Counted from the first letter of the stretch, positions 31,250 to 41,409 are shown. The stretch: 64,000 nt of DNA from Buttiauxella gaviniae ATCC 51604 (GCF_001654835.1 NZ_LXEP01000015.1:186001-250000); one strand, 5' to 3'. Notes: a model not told the origin generated them from the letters alone. Made by a program: numbers and translations.

Positions 31250-31336
31250 GCGAAGGTGGCGGAATTGGTAGACGCGCTAGCTTCAGGTGTTAGTGCTCTA
31301 ACGGGCGTGAGGGTTCAAGTCCCTCTCTTCGCACCA
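31250..31336 (+). tRNA. tRNA-Leu (anticodon CAG), third copy
   Basis: 87 bases, differing from the other copies only in the variable arm, where GTTCTTACGGAC becomes GCTCTAACGGGC. The changes keep the arm paired (a T-A pair becomes C-G). The spacer from copy two is 34 bases. Confidence 0.97.
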
Positions 31337-31386
31337 ATTCTTATCAACTTCTCAGCAGTACTCTTTTATCCCTCGATTTTATCTCA

Positions 31387-31629
31387 CTATTTCATCGTTC
31401 CCATATTCATCATCACTAAAGCAAGCCCACTGGCAAATGCAACGCATGACGGTAGCAGCACAAAATGACGTAACCGTTTATGGTACAGCATGGCTGTGGT
31501 CACCAATAATCCCAACACAATCAAGACGCGCCACTGACTAAAAGAAAGATCTAGATACAGTAAAGCAACGACGATGCCTGCCGGTACCAACACACCCCAT
31601 GCACTTTCTAACTGACGTTGTAACATCAT
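31387..31629 (-). CDS. yjjZ: Small inner-membrane protein YjjZ (DUF1435-type)
   Basis: 80 residues with membrane segments at about 11-28, 33-48 and 57-75 and few charged residues apart from a YHKRLRH loop. Position between the tRNA-Leu cluster and fhuF, length and a Fur box match E. coli YjjZ; the family assignment is from memory. Function unknown. Two ATGs are adjacent (31629 and 31626). Confidence 0.75.
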   Translation of the reverse strand: MMLQRQLESAWGVLVPAGIVVALLYLDLSFSQWRVLIVLGLLVTTAMLYHKRLRHFVLLPSCVAFASGLALVMMNMGTMK

Positions 31630-31650
31630 CGCTATCTCATCAATTGGTAA

Positions 31651-31665
31651 TGATAACCAATATCA
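31651..31665. promoter_or_regulatory. Fur box upstream of yjjZ
   Basis: TGATAACCAATATCA agrees with the 7-1-7 Fur consensus (TGATAAT-N-ATTATCA) at 12 of 14 positions; the overlapping 19-mer GGTAATGATAACCAATATC agrees at 16 of 19. A perfect palindrome AATATCATATGATATT (31659-31674) overlaps it, suggesting a tandem Fur site 22 bases before the start. Confidence 0.75.
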
Positions 31666-31896
31666 TATGATATTATTTCTCGTTTGTCAGCGATAGCGTA
31701 TCGTCAGTTTTACATGAGAAATGTTAAGCTTTCCGCATCATCAGATGACATATATTCAGTAAGGTGATAGATTGGCCCATAATGTTAAATCTCTGATTAA
31801 CACCTATTGCCTACATGAAGTAATCACTTTCCGGATATATTTTCCTACTTCATTCACAGCATGATGTCGACATGAGTCGAAAGAACTATTTTTGAT

Positions 31897-32982
31897 ATGA
31901 CAGCAACAAATTGGTCCACTTTACTCAAAGGGAAACATCAACTCTCTTTGCGTTTATTTTTATTATTGAATGCGTTTTCTGCGGGATTTAGCATGATATC
32001 CCCAGCAACTAATACGCAACATATTACAGTACCCATTGTTCTGGTGCTGGTGGTAAGCCTGTCCTGTCTGCTCTGGCAGCTGGTAAATAAAAAGAAACTA
32101 ATTAACATTAACTTCATTTCGTTAATAATTGGCTTACTCTGGGCGGGGCATATCTATATAAAAGTCTCTGTAATGCCGAATAAAGACGTTTCTTTTTTAA
32201 TTATTGCCTTGTTGGCAATATTATTTATTGGCGCAATATCTTTTATTAATAATATACAAGCATTTATTGCCGCATGTCTGCCTGCCACCTTAATCATATT
32301 CTGGCTTGATCAGGGTGCCAACTGGCCGCGCCTGTTGTATTCAATTGTTCTGCCAGGCGTGGGGATAACCATTCAACATATCATTCATCAGCGTCATGAT
32401 AACTTTACGCGTCGTTTGATGAATAAGCTGCTTGAAGAAAAAGAAACCCTTAACGATCTGAGTATGTTAGATCCACTTACCGGTTTGAATAATCGCCGTG
32501 GGTTCCAGAACCGTTTTGATACTCTGCTCTCAGTCGGCAGCGGCCAGCATTACATACTGCTGCTGGATATCGACCATTTTAAATCCTACAACGATAACTA
32601 TGGCCATAACATGGGCGATAAGGCTCTGACGCATGTCTCTGCGGCCATTCGTGACGCTGTTCGTTCACGTGATGTCGTCACGCGTTATGGCGGTGAAGAG
32701 TTTATGGTTTTACTGGTTGATGTCGATCCTGAACAAGCCTTGCAAACAGCAGAGCGCATTCGCCAACGCGTTTATGATTTAAATATTCAGCACATGTTTA
32801 ATAAAAGCGTGGCGACCCATCTTACTATAAGCATCGGCCTTGCAGCACTTGAGCAGCATGACATTGAAGAAGCATTGCGCAAAGCTGACGGCGCACTTTA
32901 TCGTGCCAAGCGACAGGGCCGTAACAGCATCTTTGTCAGCGAAACTCTCCTTCACTCACAAACAGAACCCGCCCATTTTTAA
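31897..32982 (+). CDS. Membrane-bound diguanylate cyclase (GGDEF), STM4551-like
   Basis: 361 residues. Six membrane segments lie within about 18-162, then a short coiled linker and a GGDEF domain (about 190-350). The active site is GGEEF (265-269), and the inhibitory I-site RxxD is intact (Arg256-Asp259), so c-di-GMP feedback is likely. The position between tRNA-Leu and fhuF matches Salmonella STM4551; E. coli K-12 lacks it here. The ligand of the membrane sensor is unknown. Confidence 0.88.
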   Translation: MTATNWSTLLKGKHQLSLRLFLLLNAFSAGFSMISPATNTQHITVPIVLVLVVSLSCLLWQLVNKKKLININFISLIIGLLWAGHIYIKVSVMPNKDVSFLIIALLAILFIGAISFINNIQAFIAACLPATLIIFWLDQGANWPRLLYSIVLPGVGITIQHIIHQRHDNFTRRLMNKLLEEKETLNDLSMLDPLTGLNNRRGFQNRFDTLLSVGSGQHYILLLDIDHFKSYNDNYGHNMGDKALTHVSAAIRDAVRSRDVVTRYGGEEFMVLLVDVDPEQALQTAERIRQRVYDLNIQHMFNKSVATHLTISIGLAALEQHDIEEALRKADGALYRAKRQGRNSIFVSETLLHSQTEPAHF

Positions 32983-33040
32983 CGGCTAAATGCCTTGAAC
33001 ACAAAACAACCTTGCTAAAGGCGCTATCTATAGATAGGAT

Positions 33041-33055
33041 TGGCAATCATTATCA
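33041..33055. promoter_or_regulatory. Fur box upstream of fhuF
   Basis: TGGCAATCATTATCA matches the 7-1-7 Fur consensus at 12 of 14 positions and continues into TTTGT. It lies 26-40 bases before the fhuF start, consistent with the known iron repression of fhuF. Confidence 0.8.
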
Positions 33056-33080
33056 TTTGTATTAGTGGTCTTGTTTGTAG

Positions 33081-33869
33081 ATGGCGTTTCAATCTTCTCA
33101 GCTTAACGACGATTTTGCGTGGCTACCGCCATTTACGCATTCGCAGCCGACGCTCGCGGATGAGTTACGCGCGCATTTTGCTATGCATCGACCATACTTC
33201 AACGACATCATCAAACTCAATGAACCTGCGCCTCACACCAGCCTGGCTCTGCACCAGTGGGCACAACCTGCGGCCTTAACTTCACTTCTCGCCTGCTACA
33301 GTGACCACATTTACCGGAACCAGCCACAGCTTGTGCGTGAAGGGAAGCCGCTAAAATCGCTATGGGCACAATGGTATCTTGGCTTGTTGGTTCCACCGCT
33401 AGTCATGGCATTGATTACCCAACCTCGAGCACTGGATATCGACCCGCAACATATCCATGTTGAGTTTCATGAAACAGGCAGAGCTGCTACTTTCTGGCTA
33501 GACGTTCAGGAAGATAAGATGGCGACGACAATGTCGTTAACCCAACGCCTTGAAAAACTGCTTATTAAAGGGTTAATGCCCGTCGTTGATGCACTGGAAA
33601 AAAGTGGTGAAATCAGTGGAAAGCTTATCTGGAGTAATACGGGATATCTGCTGAACTGGTTTTTTGGCGAGCTCAGAGAGTTGCTGGATGAATCGACAAT
33701 TGCCGAGTTACGTCATGCCTGTTTCTTTGAGAAAAAACTGCAGGATGGTCAGGATAATCCCCTCTACCGTACCGTCATTCTCCGTGAAGGTTTGCTGGTA
33801 CGTCGCACCTGCTGCCAACGCTATAAACTGCCAGATGTACAACGTTGCGGTGACTGTACGTTAAAGTAA
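33081..33869 (+). CDS. fhuF: Siderophore-iron reductase FhuF
   Basis: 262 residues, same length and organisation as E. coli FhuF. The C-terminus carries the unusual [2Fe-2S] ligand pattern Cys-Cys-x10-Cys-x2-Cys (CCQRYKLPDVQRCGDC). It reduces ferric hydroxamate siderophores in the cytoplasm to release iron. A Fur box precedes it and a strong terminator follows. Confidence 0.96.
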   Translation: MAFQSSQLNDDFAWLPPFTHSQPTLADELRAHFAMHRPYFNDIIKLNEPAPHTSLALHQWAQPAALTSLLACYSDHIYRNQPQLVREGKPLKSLWAQWYLGLLVPPLVMALITQPRALDIDPQHIHVEFHETGRAATFWLDVQEDKMATTMSLTQRLEKLLIKGLMPVVDALEKSGEISGKLIWSNTGYLLNWFFGELRELLDESTIAELRHACFFEKKLQDGQDNPLYRTVILREGLLVRRTCCQRYKLPDVQRCGDCTLK

Positions 33870-33870
33870 A

Positions 33871-33897
33871 ACGGTGGGTTTCCCCACCGTTTCATTT
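33871..33897. terminator. Bidirectional terminator between fhuF and the PTS gene
   Basis: A perfect eight-base stem ACGGTGGG / CCCACCGT with a TTTC loop is followed by TTCATTT. It lies two bases after the fhuF stop and 18 bases before the convergent PTS stop. Confidence 0.85.
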
Positions 33898-33914
33898 CAC
33901 TTATCGCTCTTCTA

Positions 33915-35261
33915 TTAAGCAGCCTGTTGGCTCTCTTCTCCAGATGATCTCTGTGCTTCTTCCGCTTCTTGTTCCAGCAACTGCTTCTCGTATACTTTGA
34001 AGAACGGGAAGTAGATGATGGCGGAAACCACAGCCAGCAGAATAACCAGAATCGCCGCGCGGAAATCCCAGCCCAGAGCCCAAGCCGCACCAATTGGTGC
34101 AGGAGCAGTCCACGGCACAACTGAAATCACGCGGCCAATCAAATCCATCTTCATTGCGCCCCACGCCAGCACGGCGTTAACCATTGGAGCCAGCAGGAAC
34201 GGAATAAAGAACACTGGGTTCATAACAATTGGCGTACCGAAAATGACCGGTTCGTTAATGTTAAAGAAACTTGGCACCACGCTTAGTCGCCCAATTGAGC
34301 GCAGGTGAGCTGATTTGCTACGCAGATAGCAAATCACCAGCCCCATGGTTGCACCCGAACCACCAATCACGATAAAGAACGTCCAGAACGCTTCCATAAA
34401 GATGTGTGGCAGTGGTGCACCTTGTGCCAACGCGCTCTGGTTCATACCGAGGTTGGTCAGCCAGAACATTTGCAGCATGCCAGAAATAATGGCCGCGCCG
34501 TGAATTCCTGCAAACCAAAGCAGATGTCCAATCAGCACCGCCAGCAAAATAGCAGGCAGTGAGTCCGCCGCAGAAACCAGCGGTTTAAACAGTGACATAA
34601 TGGCTTGTGGAATCAACATTCCAAACTCAGACTGAATGAACAGGCTCAGCGGGTAAAGCGTTAGCACCACAACCAGAACGGGGATCAGAAGATCAAAGGA
34701 GTTTTTGATCATCGGTGGAACCTGGTCCGGGAGTTTGATTCCGATATTATGCGCTTTCAGGAAACGCATCATTTCGACACAGTAAATCGCCACCAGAATT
34801 GCAGTGAAAATCCCTGTCCCTCCCATGCTATCTACCGGCATCGTGCCTTTAGTTTTTGGTGCTGCCACCAGCAAGAAAGCCATGAGTGAAAGCATTGCAC
34901 ACATGAATGGGTCCAGACCGTGCGACTTCACATAGTGCTTACCGAGGTTATAGGCAATAGCCGCACAAATGTAGATAGACATAATGCCCATCGTCATATC
35001 AAACGGCGTCAGAATTTGCCCTTCAAACTGTTTCGCCATATCCAGCCACGCACGTGCAAACCCCCAGGTGGTGGTTGGCGAGAACGGTGGATAGGCAAAG
35101 ACCAATAAGAACGAACCGACAATCATAAATGGCATCGCGGAAATAAACCCATCACGAATCGCCATAACATGGCGCTGTGAAGAGATTCGTCCCGCAACGG
35201 GACTAACGTAGTTTTCTACAAAACGGAAAATCAAATTAAAAGCTGCGTGATTCGTAGACAT
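33915..35261 (-). CDS. PTS cellobiose/diacetylchitobiose-type EIIC permease, orphan
   Basis: 448 residues of the lactose/cellobiose-family EIIC (CelB/ChbC type): about ten membrane segments, the HLLWFAGIHG motif with the conserved His, and NINEPVIFG. No EIIA or EIIB gene lies near it, so it must borrow partners encoded elsewhere. The acidic Gln/Glu-rich C-terminal tail (last 25 residues) is hydrophilic. Upstream lie several CGGTTTCA-type operators resembling AscG sites, so regulation by a LacI-family protein is likely. Confidence 0.9.
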   Translation of the reverse strand: MSTNHAAFNLIFRFVENYVSPVAGRISSQRHVMAIRDGFISAMPFMIVGSFLLVFAYPPFSPTTTWGFARAWLDMAKQFEGQILTPFDMTMGIMSIYICAAIAYNLGKHYVKSHGLDPFMCAMLSLMAFLLVAAPKTKGTMPVDSMGGTGIFTAILVAIYCVEMMRFLKAHNIGIKLPDQVPPMIKNSFDLLIPVLVVVLTLYPLSLFIQSEFGMLIPQAIMSLFKPLVSAADSLPAILLAVLIGHLLWFAGIHGAAIISGMLQMFWLTNLGMNQSALAQGAPLPHIFMEAFWTFFIVIGGSGATMGLVICYLRSKSAHLRSIGRLSVVPSFFNINEPVIFGTPIVMNPVFFIPFLLAPMVNAVLAWGAMKMDLIGRVISVVPWTAPAPIGAAWALGWDFRAAILVILLAVVSAIIYFPFFKVYEKQLLEQEAEEAQRSSGEESQQAA

Positions 35262-35675
35262 ATCGGAACTCCAGTCAGGCTATCAACGCGAATGTAGCCG
35301 CGGGAAAAGTATCGCCGCGCAACAGTCGGTAATTCATAGAATTCGTCCCCGAAACCGGGACCTTTTTAGATACAGCTTTCAATTCGACATCAGTGGCACA
35401 GCATAAAAAAATCGGTTTCATAGGCTGCTCTTATTATTGGGTACAGGTGTGTGACCGTTTCAGTATTCATCGCTAATTGACGTACTGCAACCGGTTACTG
35501 AAACCGGTTGCAGTGAATGTGAAGAAGATCCAGAAATCACTGAAACTTTAACTTCTTTAGGTATTTCGCATCACAATGTCGCCCTTTCATTCGACACAAT
35601 AAGGGTCGGTTTCACTGGTTTACATATAGCACATACTTATGCCAAATTATTTGCTGAACAAAATGGGAGAAAAGC
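35262..35675. promoter_or_regulatory. Divergent control region with repeated CGGTTTCA half sites
   Basis: 414 bases without a gene between the EIIC gene and the YbaK-like gene. Besides the tandem operators at 35486-35512, half sites occur near 35350 (CGAAACCGG), 35412 (CGGTTTCA), 35453 (CCGTTTCA) and 35606 (CGGTTTCA). The clustering suggests cooperative binding or looping by a LacI-family regulator. A clear -35/-10 pair was not identified. Confidence 0.55.
35486..35512. promoter_or_regulatory. Tandem LacI/AscG-type operators
   Basis: Two 14-base operators with centres 13 bases apart: TGCAACCGGTTACT and TGAAACCGGTTGCA. Against the reported AscG box TGAAACCGGTTTCA they match at 11 and 13 of 14 positions. 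Together they make the larger inverted repeat TGCAACCGGTT / AACCGGTTGCA. Confidence 0.65.
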
Positions 35676-36134
35676 ATGAGCCTGCAATCCGTCCGGCAAT
35701 TCTTTGCCGAAAACGCCCCCGATATCGACATCATTGAATTGAATCAAAGCACAGCAACTGTTGCTTTAGCTGCGGTAGCCCATAACGTTGAGCCTGGGCA
35801 GATTGCTAAGACATTGTCGTTGAAAGTGAAGGATAGAGTGGTGCTGGTTGTCGCGAAAGGTGACACACGCCTGGATAATAAAAAACTTAAAACTGTTTTT
35901 GGGGCCAAAGCCCGCATGCTTAGCAGTGATGAGGTTGTTACCTGGACAGGCCACCCCGTGGGCGGAGTGTGTCCTTTTGGACTAGAAAATCCGTTAACAG
36001 TTTACTGCGATATTTCACTTAAACAGTACGAGGAGGTTTTACCTGCTGCCGGAGCCATTCATAGTGCAGTGCGTATTTCCCCTGCTCGCTTAGCAGAACT
36101 CACCGCTGCAAATTGGGTTGATGTGTGCCAATAA
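35676..36134 (+). CDS. YbaK/ProRS-editing-domain protein (aminoacyl-tRNA deacylase type)
   Basis: 152 residues spanning one YbaK/INS domain. The central lysine region (GQIAKTLSLKVKD), AKGDTRLDNKKLK and GHPVGGVCPFGL are typical. Members hydrolyse mischarged tRNAs in trans, such as Cys- or Ala-tRNA(Pro). The residues seen do not decide which tRNA it edits. GGGAG precedes the ATG. It is divergent from the EIIC gene and converges on yjjQ. Confidence 0.85.
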   Translation: MSLQSVRQFFAENAPDIDIIELNQSTATVALAAVAHNVEPGQIAKTLSLKVKDRVVLVVAKGDTRLDNKKLKTVFGAKARMLSSDEVVTWTGHPVGGVCPFGLENPLTVYCDISLKQYEEVLPAAGAIHSAVRISPARLAELTAANWVDVCQ

Positions 36135-36140
36135 TCAGGA

Positions 36141-36169
36141 GACTGAGGACGGATTTAAGCTCCTCAGTC
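36141..36169. terminator. Terminator-like hairpin between the YbaK-like gene and yjjQ
   Basis: GACTGAGGA and TCCTCAGTC form a perfect nine-base stem with an 11-base loop, followed by T/A-rich sequence. It lies between two convergent genes and could serve both. Confidence 0.5.
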
Positions 36170-36189
36170 GTACCTTATTATTTTCATAC

Positions 36190-36888
36190 TCACTGATTAT
36201 AAGGTGGAATATTTAACTCCCGCTTTCCATGATCACTGAATATCCAGGCATACATTTCGGCATCTGTTTTAATTTCCAATCGGCGCATAGCGCTTTTTTT
36301 TTGCGCACTAACGGTTTTATAGTTTTTTTCAAGGAGAGTCGCAATTTGAACCAACTTCCAACCTTTACTAATTAGCCGTAAAACTCGGCATTCTGAAAAA
36401 GTTAAACTCATTTTTACCATATCATTAACAGATGCCTGCTCTGCTTGCCCCAGCAAAAGATACTTGCTGATTCTTTCAATATCATCCGTGTTATTAAATA
36501 TATGCTCAATAATACTACTCGTCGGTTCATGTAAAGACAGCAACGAAGTATTGGCTGTTAGCAATCGCTCAACCGCAATATTCCGTAGATACAGAGGTAA
36601 AATAAATATCCATCTTACATGCTGAGATTTACTTTTTAGATAGTTCAGATAGTCACATTGTTCCAGGATCTCCTGTTGAGAACTATCCAGTTCAAGCATA
36701 ACAACATCAACTTTATCCAGGATCTCTGAAGTCAGATCAAAATAATTAGCCAACAAAATCTGTGAAGATTCTGCCACTGTTTCTCTCATAACAATCTGTA
36801 AACCTTCTCTCATCAAAGGGCGTTTACTAATAACTACCGCACGGCAAAATGGGTTACGCAGCAAGATGCGTACTTTGTTTTCTGGCAT
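36190..36888 (-). CDS. yjjQ: LuxR-type transcription regulator YjjQ
   Basis: 232 residues. The N-terminal half is a receiver-like domain without a typical phosphorylation pocket; the C-terminal LuxR helix-turn-helix (about 160-220) contains KTVSAQKKSAMRRLEI and the YjjQ hallmark AEMYAWI followed by RELN(I/L)P. Similarity to E. coli YjjQ is clear along the length. In E. coli YjjQ represses flagellar and capsule genes and is itself silenced by H-NS. It follows the second LuxR-type gene by 21 bases. Confidence 0.85.
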   Translation of the reverse strand: MPENKVRILLRNPFCRAVVISKRPLMREGLQIVMRETVAESSQILLANYFDLTSEILDKVDVVMLELDSSQQEILEQCDYLNYLKSKSQHVRWIFILPLYLRNIAVERLLTANTSLLSLHEPTSSIIEHIFNNTDDIERISKYLLLGQAEQASVNDMVKMSLTFSECRVLRLISKGWKLVQIATLLEKNYKTVSAQKKSAMRRLEIKTDAEMYAWIFSDHGKRELNIPPYNQ

Positions 36889-36909
36889 ATCAATCTCCTT
36901 ATAAAATAA

Positions 36910-37560
36910 TTACTTCCCTGTAATTTCACAGCCAAAAACATGGAGATCTTTATCACAATGCAATCCCAATTTTTCCATTGCATGTCTTTTATGCGCGCTT
37001 ACTGTTCTGACATCACGCCCTAAATGGTGAGCTACTTGAGTGACGTTATGGCCTAAAAATAGCTGCTCAATTACCTGAGTTTCGCATACCGTCAGCTCAC
37101 CAGACATCTGCTCTTGTAGTATTTTTTTTATCATTGGGCTATATAGAGCGATGCTACTAGAGAGCGATTCTATTAACAGTTCCATGAATATGGAGGGCAG
37201 CTCATACTGAGATATTATTACTCGTATACCAAGAGATGAAAGATACTTTAGAATGCTAACCTTATGATTGTGAGTGTAAATAACAATAGTTATATTTGGC
37301 TTTTCCTTTCGGCACCACTTAATAAACCTTATCTCCTCAGCTAGGTGCTTTGAGGTGTTACTGATATTTAAAATAACCATGGAGTAAGGTTTTTTTAAAA
37401 CTTTATCATAAGCGTCATCAATATGTTTGATGATATTAATCACACCTTTAATTCCTGGCTCTGTTTTGAGTTGATGCATGATACCTACTACCGTTAACGC
37501 ACAGGGCACAACAATCATTATTTGGCTTAAATCATTACTTGTGGTGATGGTATTTTTCAT
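36910..37560 (-). CDS. LuxR-type regulator, BglJ/YjjQ-like
   Basis: 216 residues with a receiver-like N-terminal half and a C-terminal LuxR helix-turn-helix (about 150-208, LGRDVRTVSAHKRHAMEKLG). It resembles the BglJ/RcsB-like group. Calling it bglJ is not safe: in E. coli bglJ follows yjjQ, whereas this gene precedes it, and similarity outside the DNA-binding domain is low. High A+T and lysine-rich composition suggest an H-NS-silenced or acquired gene. Probably co-transcribed with yjjQ. Confidence 0.7.
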   Translation of the reverse strand: MKNTITTSNDLSQIMIVVPCALTVVGIMHQLKTEPGIKGVINIIKHIDDAYDKVLKKPYSMVILNISNTSKHLAEEIRFIKWCRKEKPNITIVIYTHNHKVSILKYLSSLGIRVIISQYELPSIFMELLIESLSSSIALYSPMIKKILQEQMSGELTVCETQVIEQLFLGHNVTQVAHHLGRDVRTVSAHKRHAMEKLGLHCDKDLHVFGCEITGK

Positions 37561-37758
37561 ATCATTCCCTTGATCAATATATCAACAATAACAAAAATAA
37601 GGATAATAGATATACATGAAAAATAAAAATCAAAAAAACAATACCAATGGAAATTAGCATTTTAAATTCATTATATTCAATAGAAAACAAGCTAATAGAG
37701 TGATGGAAAAGAAAAAAATAATTTAATATAAAAAATTACTTTAAAAAAGGAAATTAGC
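37561..37758. other. Very AT-rich intergenic segment
   Basis: 198 bases dominated by A and T, with runs such as AAAAATAAAAATC, upstream of the two LuxR-type genes. This is the composition expected of an H-NS binding/silencing region. No clear promoter elements were singled out. Confidence 0.5.
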
Positions 37759-38637
37759 TTAAAGATCCCGAATTGGATGATTACGAAAATCCTTTGGCGT
37801 AGTTGCCATATGGCGGCGGAAAAAACGTGAAAAGTAAGTTGAGTCACTAAAACCAAGATAATCAGAAATTTGACTAACTGTCATGCTGGTGTAGAGCAAA
37901 CTGCGTCGAGCTTCAAGCAACAGCCTTTGATGCAATACGTTTAGTGCGCTGTAGCCATAAAACTCATGGCACAGATTATTTAAATGCACACTGGATAGCC
38001 CTACGGCACTTGCATAATGCGTTACCGAAAGTTGCTCACGATAATGTCGTTCAACGAGTTGGTTAAACTGATGAATCACTGAGCGTTTTCGCTCAACACG
38101 CGAACTGCCACTCGGGGCCGGAGTACATTGCCGATTAAGCCAAACCAGCAAGGCGCTGATCAGTGAATGTAACATCATATCGCGCGCTTCACCCTGCCCC
38201 TCATACTCACTTTGCAGAGTGCTAAACAGAGTATTAATTTGCCTGCGAGAGCCTTTCACCGGTAGGCAGGTTGCTTGTGAGAGCACCTGCAAAGGGCGAC
38301 CAAACTGTTGTTCAAACTGCGTTATTAATGGCGCTGAAAAAGACAGTGAATAGCCCTGTGCTCCGGGCGAAAATTTAAAACCATGCACGCATAAGGCTGG
38401 AACAACTTGAATGCAGGCATGCGTCACGTGGTGAGTACAGCCTTCAATGTCTATCTCCACCTGCCCTTTATGCAAATAAAGCAGTTGAACTAAATCCGCA
38501 TGTTGATGCGTACGAATATGCCATTCATAAAGGCTACTACGGCTGTGGATAGACTCGCAATGCAGCAAATCAGATGCAGGCCAGTTCCGGCTTTCACCAT
38601 AAAGTTTGAATACCGGAATACTGGTGTTCTGGGCCAT
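37759..38637 (-). CDS. pobR: AraC-family regulator of 4-hydroxybenzoate hydroxylase (PobR-type)
   Basis: 292 residues. An N-terminal cupin-like sensor (HQHADLVQLLYLHKGQ) and C-terminal AraC double helix-turn-helix with the signature ISDYLGFSDSTYFSRFFRR. The start at 38637 has GAGG five bases upstream; a longer frame from 38667 lacks this. Identification as PobR rests on the family and on its position 45 bases downstream of pobA in the same direction. It would activate pobA with 4-hydroxybenzoate as effector. Confidence 0.8.
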   Translation of the reverse strand: MAQNTSIPVFKLYGESRNWPASDLLHCESIHSRSSLYEWHIRTHQHADLVQLLYLHKGQVEIDIEGCTHHVTHACIQVVPALCVHGFKFSPGAQGYSLSFSAPLITQFEQQFGRPLQVLSQATCLPVKGSRRQINTLFSTLQSEYEGQGEARDMMLHSLISALLVWLNRQCTPAPSGSSRVERKRSVIHQFNQLVERHYREQLSVTHYASAVGLSSVHLNNLCHEFYGYSALNVLHQRLLLEARRSLLYTSMTVSQISDYLGFSDSTYFSRFFRRHMATTPKDFRNHPIRDL

Positions 38638-38682
38638 GACATCCTCTTTCGTGATGATCAAATTCAATGCCGAAAGTATAGG

Positions 38683-40168
<1,486 letters not shown>

Positions 40169-40945
40169 ATGTCGGAAGATGTAAACACGCAACGGGACGT
40201 GACTCGCCTTTGCATCCAGTGTGGGCTTTTTTTGCTGCAACATGGTGCCGAAAGCGCACTGGTGGAAGAACTTTCCTGTCGCCTTGGCATTGCCTTAGGC
40301 ATGGATAGCGTTGAAAGCTCAATTTCAGCAAATGCTATTGTGCTAAGCACCATAAAAGACAATCAGTGCCTTACCACCACCCGTAAAAACACTGACCGCG
40401 GCATCAACATGCATGTAGTGACAGAAGTGCAACACATAGTGATTATGGCCGAGCATAAGCTTCTGGATCATAAGGATGTTTTGAAACGTTTTGCGCATAT
40501 AAAACCGCTGCGCTATCCACGTTGGCTAGTGGTGCTAATGGTTGGCCTATCTTGTGGCTGCTTCTGTAAGCTAAATAAAGGCGGTTGGGATGGTGCCTTC
40601 GTCGCCTTTCTTGCCAGTTCTGTAGCGATGTATGTTCGCCTGGTGTTTACCGCACGCCACCTACACCCTCAAATTAATTTCTGCATTACGGCATTTGTTG
40701 CTACCACAATTTCTGGGTTACTCATTGCCAAAGGCCCATTTGCCACGACATCAAATATTGCCATGGCGGCAAGTGTGCTGTTACTGGTGCCGGGTTTTCC
40801 GCTGATTAATGCCGTAGCCGATATGTTTAAAGGTCACGTCAATACCGGGCTTGCAAGATGGGCAATGGCGAGCCTACTTACACTTGCTACCTGTATTGGT
40901 GTAGTGATGGCCATGTCACTATGGGGGTTGCGCGGATGGGAATAA
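40169..40945 (+). CDS. yjjP: ThrE-like exporter subunit YjjP
   Basis: 258 residues. An N-terminal cytoplasmic domain (about 1-110) precedes about five membrane segments with [19 protein letters not shown] and [12 protein letters not shown]. It is the large half of a ThrE-type exporter split over two genes; YjjP and YjjB together export succinate in E. coli. It overlaps yjjB by ten bases. Confidence 0.93.
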   Translation: MSEDVNTQRDVTRLCIQCGLFLLQHGAESALVEELSCRLGIALGMDSVESSISANAIVLSTIKDNQCLTTTRKNTDRGINMHVVTEVQHIVIMAEHKLLDHKDVLKRFAHIKPLRYPRWLVVLMVGLSCGCFCKLNKGGWDGAFVAFLASSVAMYVRLVFTARHLHPQINFCITAFVATTISGLLIAKGPFATTSNIAMAASVLLLVPGFPLINAVADMFKGHVNTGLARWAMASLLTLATCIGVVMAMSLWGLRGWE

Positions 40946-41409
40946 TCGATTTTTTACTGGCGTTGCTACAAGACATGGTGCTTGCGGCAATTCCCGCGCT
41001 AGGCTTTGCGCTGGTGTTTAACGTCCCGCAGCGTGCTTTGCCTTACTGCGCTCTGCTCGGCGCGATTGGCCACGGTTCCCGAATGGCAATGATGGCAGCA
41101 GGTATGAACATCGAATGGAGTACGTTTATCGCCTCCCTTCTGGTAGGCACTATTGGAATACAGTGGTCGCGTTGGTACCTGGCCCATCCTAAAGTGTTCA
41201 CCGTAGCCGCGGTAATTCCCATGTTCCCAGGAATTTCTGCCTATACCGCGATGATTTCAGCGGTGAAACTTAGCCACTTTGGTTACACCGAAGACCTCAT
41301 GATTCAGCTGCTCACCAACTTCCTGAAAGCCTCGTTTATCCTCGGCGCATTGTCGATTGGCTTATCTATTCCTGGCCTGTGGCTTTACCGTAAACGCCCG
41401 CGAGTGTGA
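40936..41409 (+). CDS. yjjB: ThrE-like exporter subunit YjjB
   Basis: 157 residues as in E. coli, with about four membrane segments and the conserved [15 protein letters not shown] motif. The start at 40936 matches E. coli MGVIEFLLAL; longer frames upstream are shadows inside yjjP. Translation is probably coupled to yjjP. In E. coli dnaT follows; here a TetR-family gene does. Confidence 0.93.
   Translation: MGIIDFLLALLQDMVLAAIPALGFALVFNVPQRALPYCALLGAIGHGSRMAMMAAGMNIEWSTFIASLLVGTIGIQWSRWYLAHPKVFTVAAVIPMFPGISAYTAMISAVKLSHFGYTEDLMIQLLTNFLKASFILGALSIGLSIPGLWLYRKRPRV

Noticed and set aside
31013-31336. Three 87-base repeats with 29- and 34-base spacers, superficially CRISPR-like
   Set aside because: The repeats are complete tRNA-Leu genes with encoded CCA; no cas genes are present.
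31337-33080. Possible integrative element at the tRNA-Leu cluster
   Set aside because: No integrase, no repeated tRNA 3' end downstream, and the following genes (yjjZ, fhuF) are the normal neighbours.
40858-40945. Possible frameshift joining yjjP and yjjB into one protein
   Set aside because: The two genes are separate in E. coli, both have normal ends, and the overlap is only ten bases.
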